A DNA stretch of 64,000 nucleotides from Thermococcus sp. EP1 (lineage in GTDB: Archaea > Methanobacteriota_B > Thermococci > Thermococcales > Thermococcaceae). The translations under genes and the position numbers were made by a program. The stretch is from the NCBI RefSeq assembly GCF_001317345.1, contig NZ_JXCG01000006.1, forward strand, positions 62,001-126,000, in the 5' to 3' direction. The notes beneath the pieces were generated by a model. The model had not been told where the DNA came from. It saw nothing but the letters and a program-made list of their open reading frames with translations, and did not search any database. Of this stretch, positions 41,558 to 50,937 are shown one piece after another. The first letter of the stretch is position 1. The number at the start of each line of letters is the position of its first letter.

Positions 41558-44219
41558 ATGTTAGTAACATTTTCCAAACTCGTATAGCCTGCCACTTGTC
41601 AAGAAATTCGTTAAAGGTACCACATTTAGGTGAGTACACACAAAGAGGACATCCATCTCTACACTCACATTTATCTAAATGTTCCAAGCTTTTCTCCATC
41701 AGGTTCTCAGCATTTTCGTATAAAATATCCGCTAAACCAAAACCACCCTCATTTCCATCATATACGAAAATTATCGGCTTACCTATAAAAGGAGGATTTG
41801 GAAAACTCTCATAGCTATAGCCACCCAGTTCTCTAGAGTCCACATAAGTAAAAATTGGAGCTATTTTGATCATGTTGTGCTCTATCGCATGAAGGGCAGA
41901 GCCTATACCATCTTTACTGTCTATCATCTTCTTTATTGCAAATTCAAGTTCTTCATCCCTAATCTTCAAATCCTTGAGGCTTTCTTTTATATTCTTCCGT
42001 AGGTAATGTGTTGTTGCGCCAAGGAATTCTGAGAAAATAGTCCTTCTATCAAACTTTTCATAAAGAGAAAAAGCTATGTTTTCATAACCCTTTTCAGCAG
42101 TTAATTTAAAGAAATGGCGAAATTCCTCATTTGCAACCTCTCTTATACCATCAGGGAAAATAAGCCAGATACCATCCGTCTCGAATTCCCATATGAAAGG
42201 TTCATCAAACTCAACCTTTACAAATTTTTCCCAGTTCAGAATATCCCAATTCTCTCCTTTTACCTCACTCCCAACAAGAGGAGAATACATATCTGCCTTT
42301 AAAATACCTTCTTCTTTCAGTTTTAAAAGTTCTTGAAGGTAAAGGGAAACATCTTTTCCTTTCACTGCGAAGCCCCAGTAGTAATGTCTAACCCTCAGTC
42401 TTCCTATGTAGATTTCAATCCCTTTGTAAGCCTTTTTATCAGAGATATTAAGAATTTCTACCTCTTCTCTTTTAGATGGGAATGTGTCAACCTCCCAGAA
42501 CTTATTAAGCGAAGATGCAAAGATAAAGTGGAATTTTCCAATACTCAGCTTGTCTCGGGCCATATAAAGTTCTCCCCTCGAAAAGTATGCCATTCCAGGT
42601 AGAAGAGACCGATAATATTCTGGTTTATCGACCTCTTCTATAACGTAGCCCTTAAGCTTAAGCCAGTTTATAAAACGAAGTAAATCTCCAATACTAGACT
42701 TTTCCATCAGCTTGTACCTTATCCAAGGTTCATCTAGAACTAGAAAATAACTTTCATCACTCGCTGTTCTTATCGAGGAGTAGGTGAGAGCAGGCCTTAG
42801 AATGCGAAGTTCCTTTTTGGCCGTAAGGGGATTATCATAGAGTTTTGCCACGTTTTCTTTTATGAGGTCTTCTGCAAGATCTTTTTCGAAATCGTTGAGT
42901 TCATCCCAGTCAATTATTTTAAGCTCGCTTAACATGTAGTGAAGGTGTTTTTTGGCAACAAACTTGTTCCTCAGATTTATAGGCATATACTCTATTATCC
43001 CCTTTTCAAGCCTCTCCACAAGTTCTTCTACATTTTCTTTGTAATAGTAATCTAAACCATTCTTTCTCAGTATTATGGCATTTATCGCCTCTCTTTCTTC
43101 CTTTCTTCCCGCTCTCCCAAAGCGTTGAATAAGAGAGAAGAGACCATCGGGCGGTATTCCATAGTTTAAGACAGCATCTAAGTCTCCAATATCAATTCCC
43201 AACTCCAAGGCATTTGTAGTTAAAAGCACAAGCAACTTGCCCTCTTTGAAATCTCGCTCAATTTTCCAGCGGACATTCTTGGGAAGGGTACCTTTATAGG
43301 TTGTGGTTTTGTAAACAGCTGAAGAAGAGAGAAGAAAACGCATTAGCTTTTCTGTACCTTTACGAGAATCAAAGAATACAAGGGTCTTTATACTATTTTC
43401 AGCTAAGTTCTCAACGATCTTCTTTAGGAGTTGCATCTCATTAAATCTCCTTGGTTCAAACATTATTAGATACCGCTTTGGAAATGGATTAGTGGCTTTA
43501 CTTATCTTTTCAAATTTTTTTCCAAAAAACTCCTCAGCAAATTCTTTAGGATTTCTAAGAGTTGCAGAGAGGGCTATTATCTGAGGCTTCTTCCCATATC
43601 TTTCAAGAGTCTTGAAAAGTCGTCTAAAAAGGTAGGCTGCATTAGTGCCAAAAACTCCTCGATATATGTGGAGCTCATCAACAACAATATATCGGAGATT
43701 TTTTAAAAGCCATTCGTAGTCTTTTTTGTTCCTTAAAATATTATAATGCAACATATCTGGAGTTGTGAAAACAACTCGGGGTTTTTCTCGAATTAATCTT
43801 CTTCTCTCACTCCATCCCACATCTCCAGTGAGAATCTTTGCATTAACAATCTTGTCTGTAATCTGAAAGAAGAGGAAGTTTTCAATGCTAAACTTCTCAT
43901 ACTGATTATTTATCAATGCTCGTGTAGGATAAACGAGAAGATAGGTATCCTGAGGCTTAGATAAATAATTATCAAAGATTGCCAACCTAAAGATCTCACT
44001 TTTTCCTGATGCAGTGGGTGTAGTAACCACAATATTTTTCCCAGAATAAAGGGCTTTTAATGCCTCAACCTGGTGCATATATAACTCAAATCCCATAGAT
44101 TCGACGAGTTTATTTACTTCTTTGTTTTTAAACTCAAAAGAATCTCTTCTACCCCTTTTGGGTGGAAATTCCCTCACAGTCACTATTTCACTTGCTATAT
44201 CCTCAAAAATCTTGAGCAT
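41535..44219 (-). CDS. MrfA/Hrq1-like DEAD/DEAH helicase
   Basis: The 894-residue superfamily 2 helicase has TTPTASGKSE (motif I), VVDELHIYRG (motif II, DELH), LSATLRN and QRFGRAGRKEE. A C-terminal DUF1998-type zinc domain is CECRDGCPLCVYSPKC. This resembles MrfA of Bacillus and Hrq1 of yeast, helicases of interstrand-crosslink or mitomycin repair. It lacks a Shine-Dalgarno; a TATA-like CTTTAAAG is about 20 nt upstream, suggesting a leaderless message. It converges on the AlkA-like operon. Confidence 0.85.
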   Translation of the reverse strand: MLKIFEDIASEIVTVREFPPKRGRRDSFEFKNKEVNKLVESMGFELYMHQVEALKALYSGKNIVVTTPTASGKSEIFRLAIFDNYLSKPQDTYLLVYPTRALINNQYEKFSIENFLFFQITDKIVNAKILTGDVGWSERRRLIREKPRVVFTTPDMLHYNILRNKKDYEWLLKNLRYIVVDELHIYRGVFGTNAAYLFRRLFKTLERYGKKPQIIALSATLRNPKEFAEEFFGKKFEKISKATNPFPKRYLIMFEPRRFNEMQLLKKIVENLAENSIKTLVFFDSRKGTEKLMRFLLSSSAVYKTTTYKGTLPKNVRWKIERDFKEGKLLVLLTTNALELGIDIGDLDAVLNYGIPPDGLFSLIQRFGRAGRKEEREAINAIILRKNGLDYYYKENVEELVERLEKGIIEYMPINLRNKFVAKKHLHYMLSELKIIDWDELNDFEKDLAEDLIKENVAKLYDNPLTAKKELRILRPALTYSSIRTASDESYFLVLDEPWIRYKLMEKSSIGDLLRFINWLKLKGYVIEEVDKPEYYRSLLPGMAYFSRGELYMARDKLSIGKFHFIFASSLNKFWEVDTFPSKREEVEILNISDKKAYKGIEIYIGRLRVRHYYWGFAVKGKDVSLYLQELLKLKEEGILKADMYSPLVGSEVKGENWDILNWEKFVKVEFDEPFIWEFETDGIWLIFPDGIREVANEEFRHFFKLTAEKGYENIAFSLYEKFDRRTIFSEFLGATTHYLRKNIKESLKDLKIRDEELEFAIKKMIDSKDGIGSALHAIEHNMIKIAPIFTYVDSRELGGYSYESFPNPPFIGKPIIFVYDGNEGGFGLADILYENAENLMEKSLEHLDKCECRDGCPLCVYSPKCGTFNEFLDKWQAIRVWKMLLTSTEDNTG

Positions 44220-44308
44220 GATATACTCTAATCTTTAAAGTTAAATTGCTTTTCGATTCTTCAACAACTTTTTAAAGACCTCTAGAAAAGGGTAATGCGG
44301 TGAGGGTT

Positions 44309-46084
44309 ATGAGGATTGCAGTCATCGATTATGACAGATGTAATCCAGACAAATGCGGTCACTTCCTTTGTGAGAGAGTGTGTCCTGTCAATAGGATGGG
44401 TGGGGAAGCTATAATCATTGATGAAGACAAGTATAAACCGATAATCCAAGAGGCTAGCTGTACTGGATGCGGAATATGTGTCCACAAGTGCCCATTCAAC
44501 GCAATAACAATAGTAAATCTTCCAGAAGAGCTGAAGGAAGGATGTGTACACAGATATGGAGTTAATGGTTTTGCCCTTTATAGACTTCCTGTACTTAAAG
44601 AGGGCATGGTAGTTGGTATCTTAGGTCCAAACGGTACTGGTAAAACTACGGCTGTTAAGATCCTCTCAGGTGAAATCATTCCAAACTTGTGCGGCTCAAA
44701 TGATAGCTGGGATAATGTTATACGAATGTTCAGAGGAAACGAACTTCAGAATTATTTCGAGAAACTCAAAGATGGAACAATAAAGAAGGTTGTAAAGCCC
44801 CAATATGTAGATCTAATTCCAAAGGTCGTTAAAGGCAAAGTCAAAGACCTTCTTAAGAAAGCCGACGAAAGAGGAATCTTAGAGGAGCTTGTTGAGGAAC
44901 TTGAGCTTTCTAACATTCTTGATAGGGAAATTCAGCATCTTAGCGGCGGTGAACTGCAAAGAGTGGCAATAGCAGCAGCAATGGCAAGGGATGCTAGCTT
45001 CTATTTCTTTGATGAACCCTCATCTTATCTTGACATAAGACAGCGACTTAAAGTTGCTAGAGCTATTAGGAGATTAGCAAAAGAAGGCAAATCTGTTATG
45101 GTTGTAGAGCACGATTTAGCTGTTCTTGATTACCTAAGTGATATCATCCATGTGGTTTATGGTAAACCGGGGGCCTATGGTATTTTTTCAATGCCAAAAG
45201 GAACTAGAGTTGGAATAAACGTCTTTTTAGAGGGATATTTACCAGAAGAAAATGTGAGATTTAGACCATATCAGATAAGGTTCACAAAATTAAGTGAGAG
45301 ACACACCCAAACAGGAGAAGTCTTGGTAGACTATCCATCTCTAGTTAAAGATTATGGGAGCTTTAAACTTGAAGCAGAAGGGGGAGAGCTTTATAAAGGA
45401 GAAGTAGTGAGCATAGTGGGTCCAAACGGTATAGGTAAAACAACCTTTGTAAAAATGCTTGCTGGAGTCGAAGAACCCACAGAAGGAAAAGTCGAGTGGG
45501 AGCTTAGGGTTAGCTACAAACCCCAATACATAAAAGCAGATTATGAAGGTACGGTGTATGAACTCCTAAGCAAAATTGATCCGGCCAAACTTATGAGCAA
45601 CTTCTACAAAACTGAACTCCTAAACCCACTTGGTATTCCTGAACTCTACGAAAGAAAGATAAATGACCTCAGTGGTGGTGAACTGCAAAGAGTGGCAATA
45701 GCAGCCTGCCTTTTAAGAGATGCTGACTTGTACCTTTTAGATGAGCCTTCAGCATATCTTGATGTCGAGCAGCGCTTAGCTGTTTCAAGAGCTATAAGAC
45801 ACCTAATGGAAAAGAACGAAAAGACAGCACTTGTTGTGGAACACGACGTCCTTATGATAGATTACATAAGTGACCGTATAATGGTCTTTGATGGAGAGCC
45901 AGGCAAACATGGAAAAGCCTTACCACCAATGGGGATGAGAGAAGGTATGAACAAGTTTTTAGCCAATGTAGGGATCACTTTCAGAAGAGATCCCGATACA
46001 GGAAGACCAAGAGCCAATAAGGAAGGAAGTGTTAAGGATAGAGAACAAAAAGAAATTGGAGAATATTATTATATAAGTGAATAA
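44309..46084 (+). CDS. abce1: Ribosome-recycling ATPase ABCE1 (Rli1)
   Basis: The protein of about 591 residues has N-terminal 4Fe-4S clusters (CGHFLCERVCPVNR; CTGCGICVHKCPFNAI) and two ABC ATPase domains. Walker A motifs are GPNGTGKTT and GPNGIGKTT, with LSGGELQRV in both signatures, and YFFDEPSSYLDI and YLLDEPSAYLDV as Walker B. ABCE1 splits ribosomal subunits after termination. The ATG with GGTGA 5 nt upstream is used; a GTG three codons earlier is less likely. Confidence 0.97.
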   Translation: MRIAVIDYDRCNPDKCGHFLCERVCPVNRMGGEAIIIDEDKYKPIIQEASCTGCGICVHKCPFNAITIVNLPEELKEGCVHRYGVNGFALYRLPVLKEGMVVGILGPNGTGKTTAVKILSGEIIPNLCGSNDSWDNVIRMFRGNELQNYFEKLKDGTIKKVVKPQYVDLIPKVVKGKVKDLLKKADERGILEELVEELELSNILDREIQHLSGGELQRVAIAAAMARDASFYFFDEPSSYLDIRQRLKVARAIRRLAKEGKSVMVVEHDLAVLDYLSDIIHVVYGKPGAYGIFSMPKGTRVGINVFLEGYLPEENVRFRPYQIRFTKLSERHTQTGEVLVDYPSLVKDYGSFKLEAEGGELYKGEVVSIVGPNGIGKTTFVKMLAGVEEPTEGKVEWELRVSYKPQYIKADYEGTVYELLSKIDPAKLMSNFYKTELLNPLGIPELYERKINDLSGGELQRVAIAACLLRDADLYLLDEPSAYLDVEQRLAVSRAIRHLMEKNEKTALVVEHDVLMIDYISDRIMVFDGEPGKHGKALPPMGMREGMNKFLANVGITFRRDPDTGRPRANKEGSVKDREQKEIGEYYYISE

Positions 46085-46177
46085 GGGCCAATGGGTATAT
46101 CTCTTCTTTCTTTTAATTTCCAATAATGAATAAAGATTTAAATAAAAGAATTCATAAAATTTAAAATAGGGGGTATT

Positions 46178-47254
46178 ATGGTTCATGCAGGCGACATTTA
46201 CATTACTTCCATCACACTTATCAAAATCTTAGCTGGACTCTCCTTCTTTTTTGCTTATTTGGAAAGCAAAAGATTATCTGCTCTTTTTATCTCAATATTT
46301 TGGTTCTTAGTAATTCCTACTGCTACTTTTGGGCGTGTAGATATAAGAATCGAAAATATTATGATAGCTCTTGGCTACGCATTTGTTATCTTAGGTATTT
46401 TTCAGCTGATTAAAGAAGAACACCAATTTCCTCTCCCCAAATCCATATTTATTTTGTTCCCCCTTATGACCGCACTTGTTGGCACTGTAGAGAGTATTAT
46501 ACGAACTACTCCTCAAAATGGTTATGTTGTAGCAGGGATTTTTGAACTTATTGTTGGCCTCATGACTATTGAAATATTAGGTCCGTACTATGGCAAAAAT
46601 GCAAAAGGATTGGGGATATCATTGGCCCTTTCGGGTATTATGACTCCATCATATGCCATAGTCACCCCCGAATTCGCTAATAAGCTAGTAATATTAATTA
46701 TAGCTTGGTCTCTTGCAATTTCACAGTTTTATTTCTATTACAGAATTATATACAGCGAACGGTTCTTCAAATGGCCCCAAAGTATTGAAGCTATTGAAGC
46801 CCTTAGAATCGAAGGCCTCCGACTTATTTCTCCAAATGAATTTATAGCTATCAAGGAAGAGATAGGAATTTATCCCGCCTTAGCTTTTCTTAGAAACTTC
46901 AAACCAGCTCCTGGCTGGATATGTTACCGCTTAAGTACTATAGAAGCTCCCAATACTATTTATCCGACTGATCTATACAAGATAACTGAAACTGCAGTTA
47001 GATATTTTTCAGAGGCCCGTCAAAAGAACACAAAAGGGATAACAATAATTGAAGGATTAGAATTCCTAAGATTGTATAACAATTTTGAAAGCGTGGCAAA
47101 AATGCTAAGTGCTGTGAGAGATCATGTAATCATCAATAATGGCACTCTTGTACTAGTTGCAGAAGAAAACGCTTGGGAGAAAAAAGAATGGGCCATGCTA
47201 AAAAGAATTTTAGGTGAGGAGGTTAGTGTGCCTAACTCTTGGCAACCTTATTAA
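46178..47254 (+). CDS. DUF835 family membrane protein
   Basis: The 358-residue protein has about six N-terminal transmembrane helices and a cytoplasmic DUF835 domain (YPTDLYKITETAVRYFSEAR; IEGLEFLRLYNNFESVAKML; TLVLVAEENAWEKKEWAMLKR). DUF835 resembles a degenerate RecA/KaiC-type signalling domain and is widespread in Thermococcales. TATA TTTAAATAAAAG lies upstream. The 3' end overlaps the RFAP synthase gene by 23 nt. Function is unknown. Confidence 0.8.
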   Translation: MVHAGDIYITSITLIKILAGLSFFFAYLESKRLSALFISIFWFLVIPTATFGRVDIRIENIMIALGYAFVILGIFQLIKEEHQFPLPKSIFILFPLMTALVGTVESIIRTTPQNGYVVAGIFELIVGLMTIEILGPYYGKNAKGLGISLALSGIMTPSYAIVTPEFANKLVILIIAWSLAISQFYFYYRIIYSERFFKWPQSIEAIEALRIEGLRLISPNEFIAIKEEIGIYPALAFLRNFKPAPGWICYRLSTIEAPNTIYPTDLYKITETAVRYFSEARQKNTKGITIIEGLEFLRLYNNFESVAKMLSAVRDHVIINNGTLVLVAEENAWEKKEWAMLKRILGEEVSVPNSWQPY

Positions 47255-48203
47255 TAAGCCTCAGTATGTAAGTGTTTTCCTCAACAGTTGTTGCACCCTT
47301 GTTTCTAGGTATTCCCAATTCAACTTGGGCCCCAATTCCATGAGCTTTCAAAAAGTCTTGAGTTTTTGTTTTTAGTGTTGTATAGTCCTCTCGGTTTATA
47401 AGCCCATAAACTGTGGGACCCCAAGAGCTCTGTCCATATCCATAGGTGTTTTCTTTCAGAAACTCCATGATAAACTTGATGTCTTCCCTAAATTCTCCTC
47501 CTTGGTATTTCTCAAAATGCTTGCCAACCAAGATCTGTACCTGGGTTAGATGTTTCCCAAATTCTTTAATATCTCTTTCCTTAAGTGCTGGCAACAAACC
47601 CAACACAACCCTATGGGAAATCTTCTCAGCAATTTCTGAGGCCCCTCCAACCCTTTCCATTATTGGCCTCTCTTCTTCCTCATCAAGTCCTCTCCTAACG
47701 TTGGGAGTTATTAATAGAAACCCCCATTCTTCAGGGAACTCTTCTCTTATTATAAGAGGAGGAATTCCCTTCCCAACCCCTCCATCCACTAAAAAACCTC
47801 CATATTTAAACGCATAAATACCAGCACCGGAATTCTTACCTCTCCCTAACAAAGAGGCAAGTCTTTCAACGCTAATTTTAAGCCCATTCAGAGTAGCTAT
47901 TCCCAAACCAACAGCTAAAGTTAATTGGGTAGTAGAACCCAGCCCAATATGTCGGGGAATTGCATTCTCTACTTCAACAAGATAATTAAATCCTGTCAAA
48001 AATTCTTGATTCATCCTGTCAATCGTGAACCTTATTGTCCTCATGTCTTCTTCATTTGCCCTTATCTCCAGTTTATCATGAGGAACTATTCTTATCCTAT
48101 ATCCTCCCTCAAGAGCAACTCCCAATGAACCGAATCTTCTTCCTAACGACGCTGAAGGGTCTATCAATCCTAGATGAAGCCTTTTTGGAGTTTCGATTAA
48201 CAT
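47232..48203 (-). CDS. Beta-ribofuranosylaminobenzene 5'-phosphate synthase
   Basis: The 323-residue GHMP-kinase-like protein condenses PRPP with p-aminobenzoate (or 4-hydroxybenzoate) in methanopterin-type pterin biosynthesis. ETPKRLHLGLIDPSASLGRRFG, IPRHIGLGSTTQLTLAVG and GRGKNSGAGIYAFKYGGFLVDGG (the last split across two parts) match RFAP synthase. Thermococcales make a tetrahydromethanopterin-like pterin. The GGTGATAGG precedes the ATG. A DHPS-like gene lies close by at 49273. Confidence 0.88.
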   Translation of the reverse strand: MLIETPKRLHLGLIDPSASLGRRFGSLGVALEGGYRIRIVPHDKLEIRANEEDMRTIRFTIDRMNQEFLTGFNYLVEVENAIPRHIGLGSTTQLTLAVGLGIATLNGLKISVERLASLLGRGKNSGAGIYAFKYGGFLVDGGVGKGIPPLIIREEFPEEWGFLLITPNVRRGLDEEEERPIMERVGGASEIAEKISHRVVLGLLPALKERDIKEFGKHLTQVQILVGKHFEKYQGGEFREDIKFIMEFLKENTYGYGQSSWGPTVYGLINREDYTTLKTKTQDFLKAHGIGAQVELGIPRNKGATTVEENTYILRLINKVAKS

Positions 48204-48250
48204 TTCCTATCACCACCTTGGATAAAAATAATGCTCTATCAAAGTGATCG

Positions 48251-49153
48251 TTACCAAACTTTAAACTTTCTGTTTTTACATACTATCGGGCTTAACTGAA
48301 CCAATAAAACACCACAAAAAACTATTATCATCCCTATAACCTTGTGTATAGTCAGGGTTTCTCCTAAAAAAGCATATGCTAGCAGGGTTATTTGTATTAG
48401 CATTGTATTCTGAAGTATTGATTGTTCATAAGCCTTGAGGTATTTTAAAGCATGATTCCAAAGCACAAATGCAAATGCAGTGTTTACAATACTCAGAATC
48501 AGTATTATGCCCCATGTTTTCAGTGAAGGCATTGTGATGTATCCACTTGAAGCTGTAACCCCAAGGAGCATTAATGCACCCACTCCCATAGAGATCGCAG
48601 TTAAGGAGATTACACTTTCGTGATTTTCCCTGAGATAATGCCGCATGAGAATCATATACACAGCCCATCCAATTCCAGAGACAAGAGTTATGAGGATACC
48701 AATTCTTTCATTGAAAACTAGGACACTTTCGGTGAAAAATATTTTAACTCCAAGAATCACAAGAGTTATTCCAACTATTTGAATGACAGAGGGGGTTTCT
48801 TTGAGAAATAGAACACTCAATATAGCAACAAAGATAGGAGTTAAGTTAAGAATGAACGTCACTGTAATTGCAGGCAGATAATACAACCCAACAAATTGTA
48901 ATCCTTGGGCAATAAAATAGCCTGTAAACCCTAAAGTAAAAAACCATAAGAATCGCTTTGACGTGATGGGGAGCATGGAAATATTAGGCGAGCAAAGTAC
49001 AAAAAGCAGTAGAATAGACGACCCTAATAAGTACCTATAAGCGGCAAAAGCTAGTGGATTAATATCCTTTAAACCAATTTTAATGAGAACATACGAGGTA
49101 GACCACAAAAAAGTCACCAATAGGGCTTCAGCTAGCGAGTAGATCCTTTTCAT
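48251..49153 (-). CDS. EamA/DMT-family transporter
   Basis: The 300-residue protein has ten predicted transmembrane helices in two EamA-type repeats. PFAYRYLLGSSILL-like and PSVIQIVGITLVILGV segments are typical of drug/metabolite transporters. Substrate is unknown. It lies between two pterin-related genes and could export or import a related compound, but that is position only. No Shine-Dalgarno is seen. Confidence 0.82.
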   Translation of the reverse strand: MKRIYSLAEALLVTFLWSTSYVLIKIGLKDINPLAFAAYRYLLGSSILLLFVLCSPNISMLPITSKRFLWFFTLGFTGYFIAQGLQFVGLYYLPAITVTFILNLTPIFVAILSVLFLKETPSVIQIVGITLVILGVKIFFTESVLVFNERIGILITLVSGIGWAVYMILMRHYLRENHESVISLTAISMGVGALMLLGVTASSGYITMPSLKTWGIILILSIVNTAFAFVLWNHALKYLKAYEQSILQNTMLIQITLLAYAFLGETLTIHKVIGMIIVFCGVLLVQLSPIVCKNRKFKVW

Positions 49154-49272
49154 AGTACTTACTTTGCATGGAAAAATTTAAGATTTTTGTTAGCCTATTT
49201 TTGCTGACTTTAGGGAACTATTTCAAGCAAAAAAGTTTTTTGATAACAAATTTATAAGAATTCGGTGGTAGC

Positions 49273-50097
49273 ATGAAGTTTGCAGGTATAAACTTAGCAA
49301 CCCCCAAGATTATGGGTGTGATTAACGTCTCCCCTGAGAGCTTCTTTAAAGGAAGTGTAAAACAAAAAGAGGAGGATTTGATTGAAACAGCACTTAAAAT
49401 GGTCGAAGAAGGAGCATCCTTTATTGACATCGGGGCAAAATCCACGGCTCCGTACCTCGAAACCCAGATATCAGTAGAAGAAGAAACTAAGAGAGCAGTT
49501 TGGGCATTAAAGACCCTTAGAGCACACATTAACATCCCAATAAGTATAGACACTACCAACGCAAGAGTGGCTGAAGCTGCAATAAAAGCTGGAGCTGACA
49601 TAATAAACGATGTAACTGGTTTTAAGGGAGACCCAAGAATGGTAGAAGTTGCCAAAGAATATGGTGTCCCAGTTATCCTCTGTGCTCACAGAGAAGTAAA
49701 GGACTTCACCGACCCAGTTCATGAAGTTATCACTGCTCTTCAAGAGAGTCTCCAAATAGCCCATGAGAATGGCATTGAAAAGGATAAAATAGCAATCGAC
49801 CCTGCAATAGGATTTTTACGGCCTAAATGGCCACCATGGTACGAATGGGACTCAAAGATTATTGCAAATTTAAACCTTCTGAAAATATTTGGCCTTCCTA
49901 TTCTCGTAGGGATCTCAAGAAAATCTTTTATAGGAGCAATAACCGGAAGAAGAGATCCAATGGAAAGGCTCGCTGGTAGTTTAGGAGCTACAGCAATAGC
50001 TGTGTGGAATGGAGCAAATATAATAAGAACCCACGACGTTAAGGAAACTCTTGATGCGATTAAGATTGCACACTTTATAAAAAGATTTAGAGAGTAA
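49273..50097 (+). CDS. Dihydropteroate synthase-like protein
   Basis: The 274-residue TIM-barrel protein has PKIMGVINVSPESFF, DIGAKSTAP and SIDTTNARVAEAAIKAGA, as in DHPS. The family includes methanopterin-pathway enzymes that join a pterin to an aminobenzoate derivative. VGISRKSFIGAITGRRDP is the conserved C-terminal pterin/phosphate loop. GGTGG precedes the ATG. It converges on the amidotransferase gene with an 11-nt overlap. Likely partner of the RFAP synthase encoded 1 kb away. Confidence 0.85.
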   Translation: MKFAGINLATPKIMGVINVSPESFFKGSVKQKEEDLIETALKMVEEGASFIDIGAKSTAPYLETQISVEEETKRAVWALKTLRAHINIPISIDTTNARVAEAAIKAGADIINDVTGFKGDPRMVEVAKEYGVPVILCAHREVKDFTDPVHEVITALQESLQIAHENGIEKDKIAIDPAIGFLRPKWPPWYEWDSKIIANLNLLKIFGLPILVGISRKSFIGAITGRRDPMERLAGSLGATAIAVWNGANIIRTHDVKETLDAIKIAHFIKRFRE

Positions 50098-50881
50098 GCT
50101 CTTCTATTTCAAATTTTTCATTTTCGAGATCTATAGTCAGGTAAAAAGCAGTCCTATTTTTAACTTCCTCAAAGCTTAATTCTGAGTAGACTTCAAATGT
50201 TGATGAAACTATCGCAAAGAGATTTTCTCTTTCTACTTTTAAGAGGCGCGAATACCGTTTATATAATGAATTCTCTTCTCTTTCCCTCACCATATAAGCA
50301 GTTACAAAGCCCTTTATTTCAGATGGTGTGATAAATAAGCTGGCAGTGTTAAGCGTTGTCTTAACCACAGGGACAATTTCCTTGAATCTTTTTAAGATCT
50401 CATCCTTCGAGAAAGACCGCAATGAACTCAGCAAATAGAGGCCCAGTACATGGCTGTCAGAGATATCTTTAAGCTTTTCATTGTCCAATCCAGCCATATC
50501 TATCAATATCTGCTTATTCAAATCTCCATTATGATAAAACCAGAAATTAAAACCCTCTGGGGAGGAATACACTAAAGGCTGAGCATTGAAAAGATTAACA
50601 GTTCCTTGGCTAGCAGCTCTTGTATGGGCTAGAAGAACACCAAAACCATCAAGGGATTCTAAAAACTTTCTTACACCTTTTGTGTCTTCAAAAATAGGCT
50701 TAGATGTTTTATAATATTCTAAATCATCCTTACTAATCCATACAAAGCCCCAGCCATCCTTGTGATAGGGACTTTTTCCAAATGCCACTTTATAAACGTC
50801 ATTCTCCGAGGATTTTACCAAGGCATCCACAAACTCTTTCATTTCACTTCCATTTCCAACTGCAAAAAGCACTCTGCACAT
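50087..50881 (-). CDS. Class II glutamine amidotransferase
   Basis: The protein of about 264 residues must start with Met-Cys, and the ATG at 50879-50881 gives MCRVLFAVGNG, preceded by GGTGAG. Cys2 would be the N-terminal nucleophile after Met removal. HKDGWGFVW, LAHTRAASQG and WFYHNGDLN match the GATase II fold (YafJ-like) and glutamine-binding Arg, Asn and Gly. The enzyme partner and acceptor are not known. Confidence 0.85.
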   Translation of the reverse strand: MCRVLFAVGNGSEMKEFVDALVKSSENDVYKVAFGKSPYHKDGWGFVWISKDDLEYYKTSKPIFEDTKGVRKFLESLDGFGVLLAHTRAASQGTVNLFNAQPLVYSSPEGFNFWFYHNGDLNKQILIDMAGLDNEKLKDISDSHVLGLYLLSSLRSFSKDEILKRFKEIVPVVKTTLNTASLFITPSEIKGFVTAYMVREREENSLYKRYSRLLKVERENLFAIVSSTFEVYSELSFEEVKNRTAFYLTIDLENEKFEIEELTL

Positions 50882-50937
50882 TTTACTCACCAAACTTTTT
50901 TAGACAAAGAAGTTTTAAAAATATTGGAGGGACAAAG

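Noticed and set aside
50782-50937. N-terminal extension of the DUF364 gene
   Set aside because: It overlaps the divergent amidotransferase gene and its promoter; GTG with Shine-Dalgarno at 50938 gives the family N-terminus.
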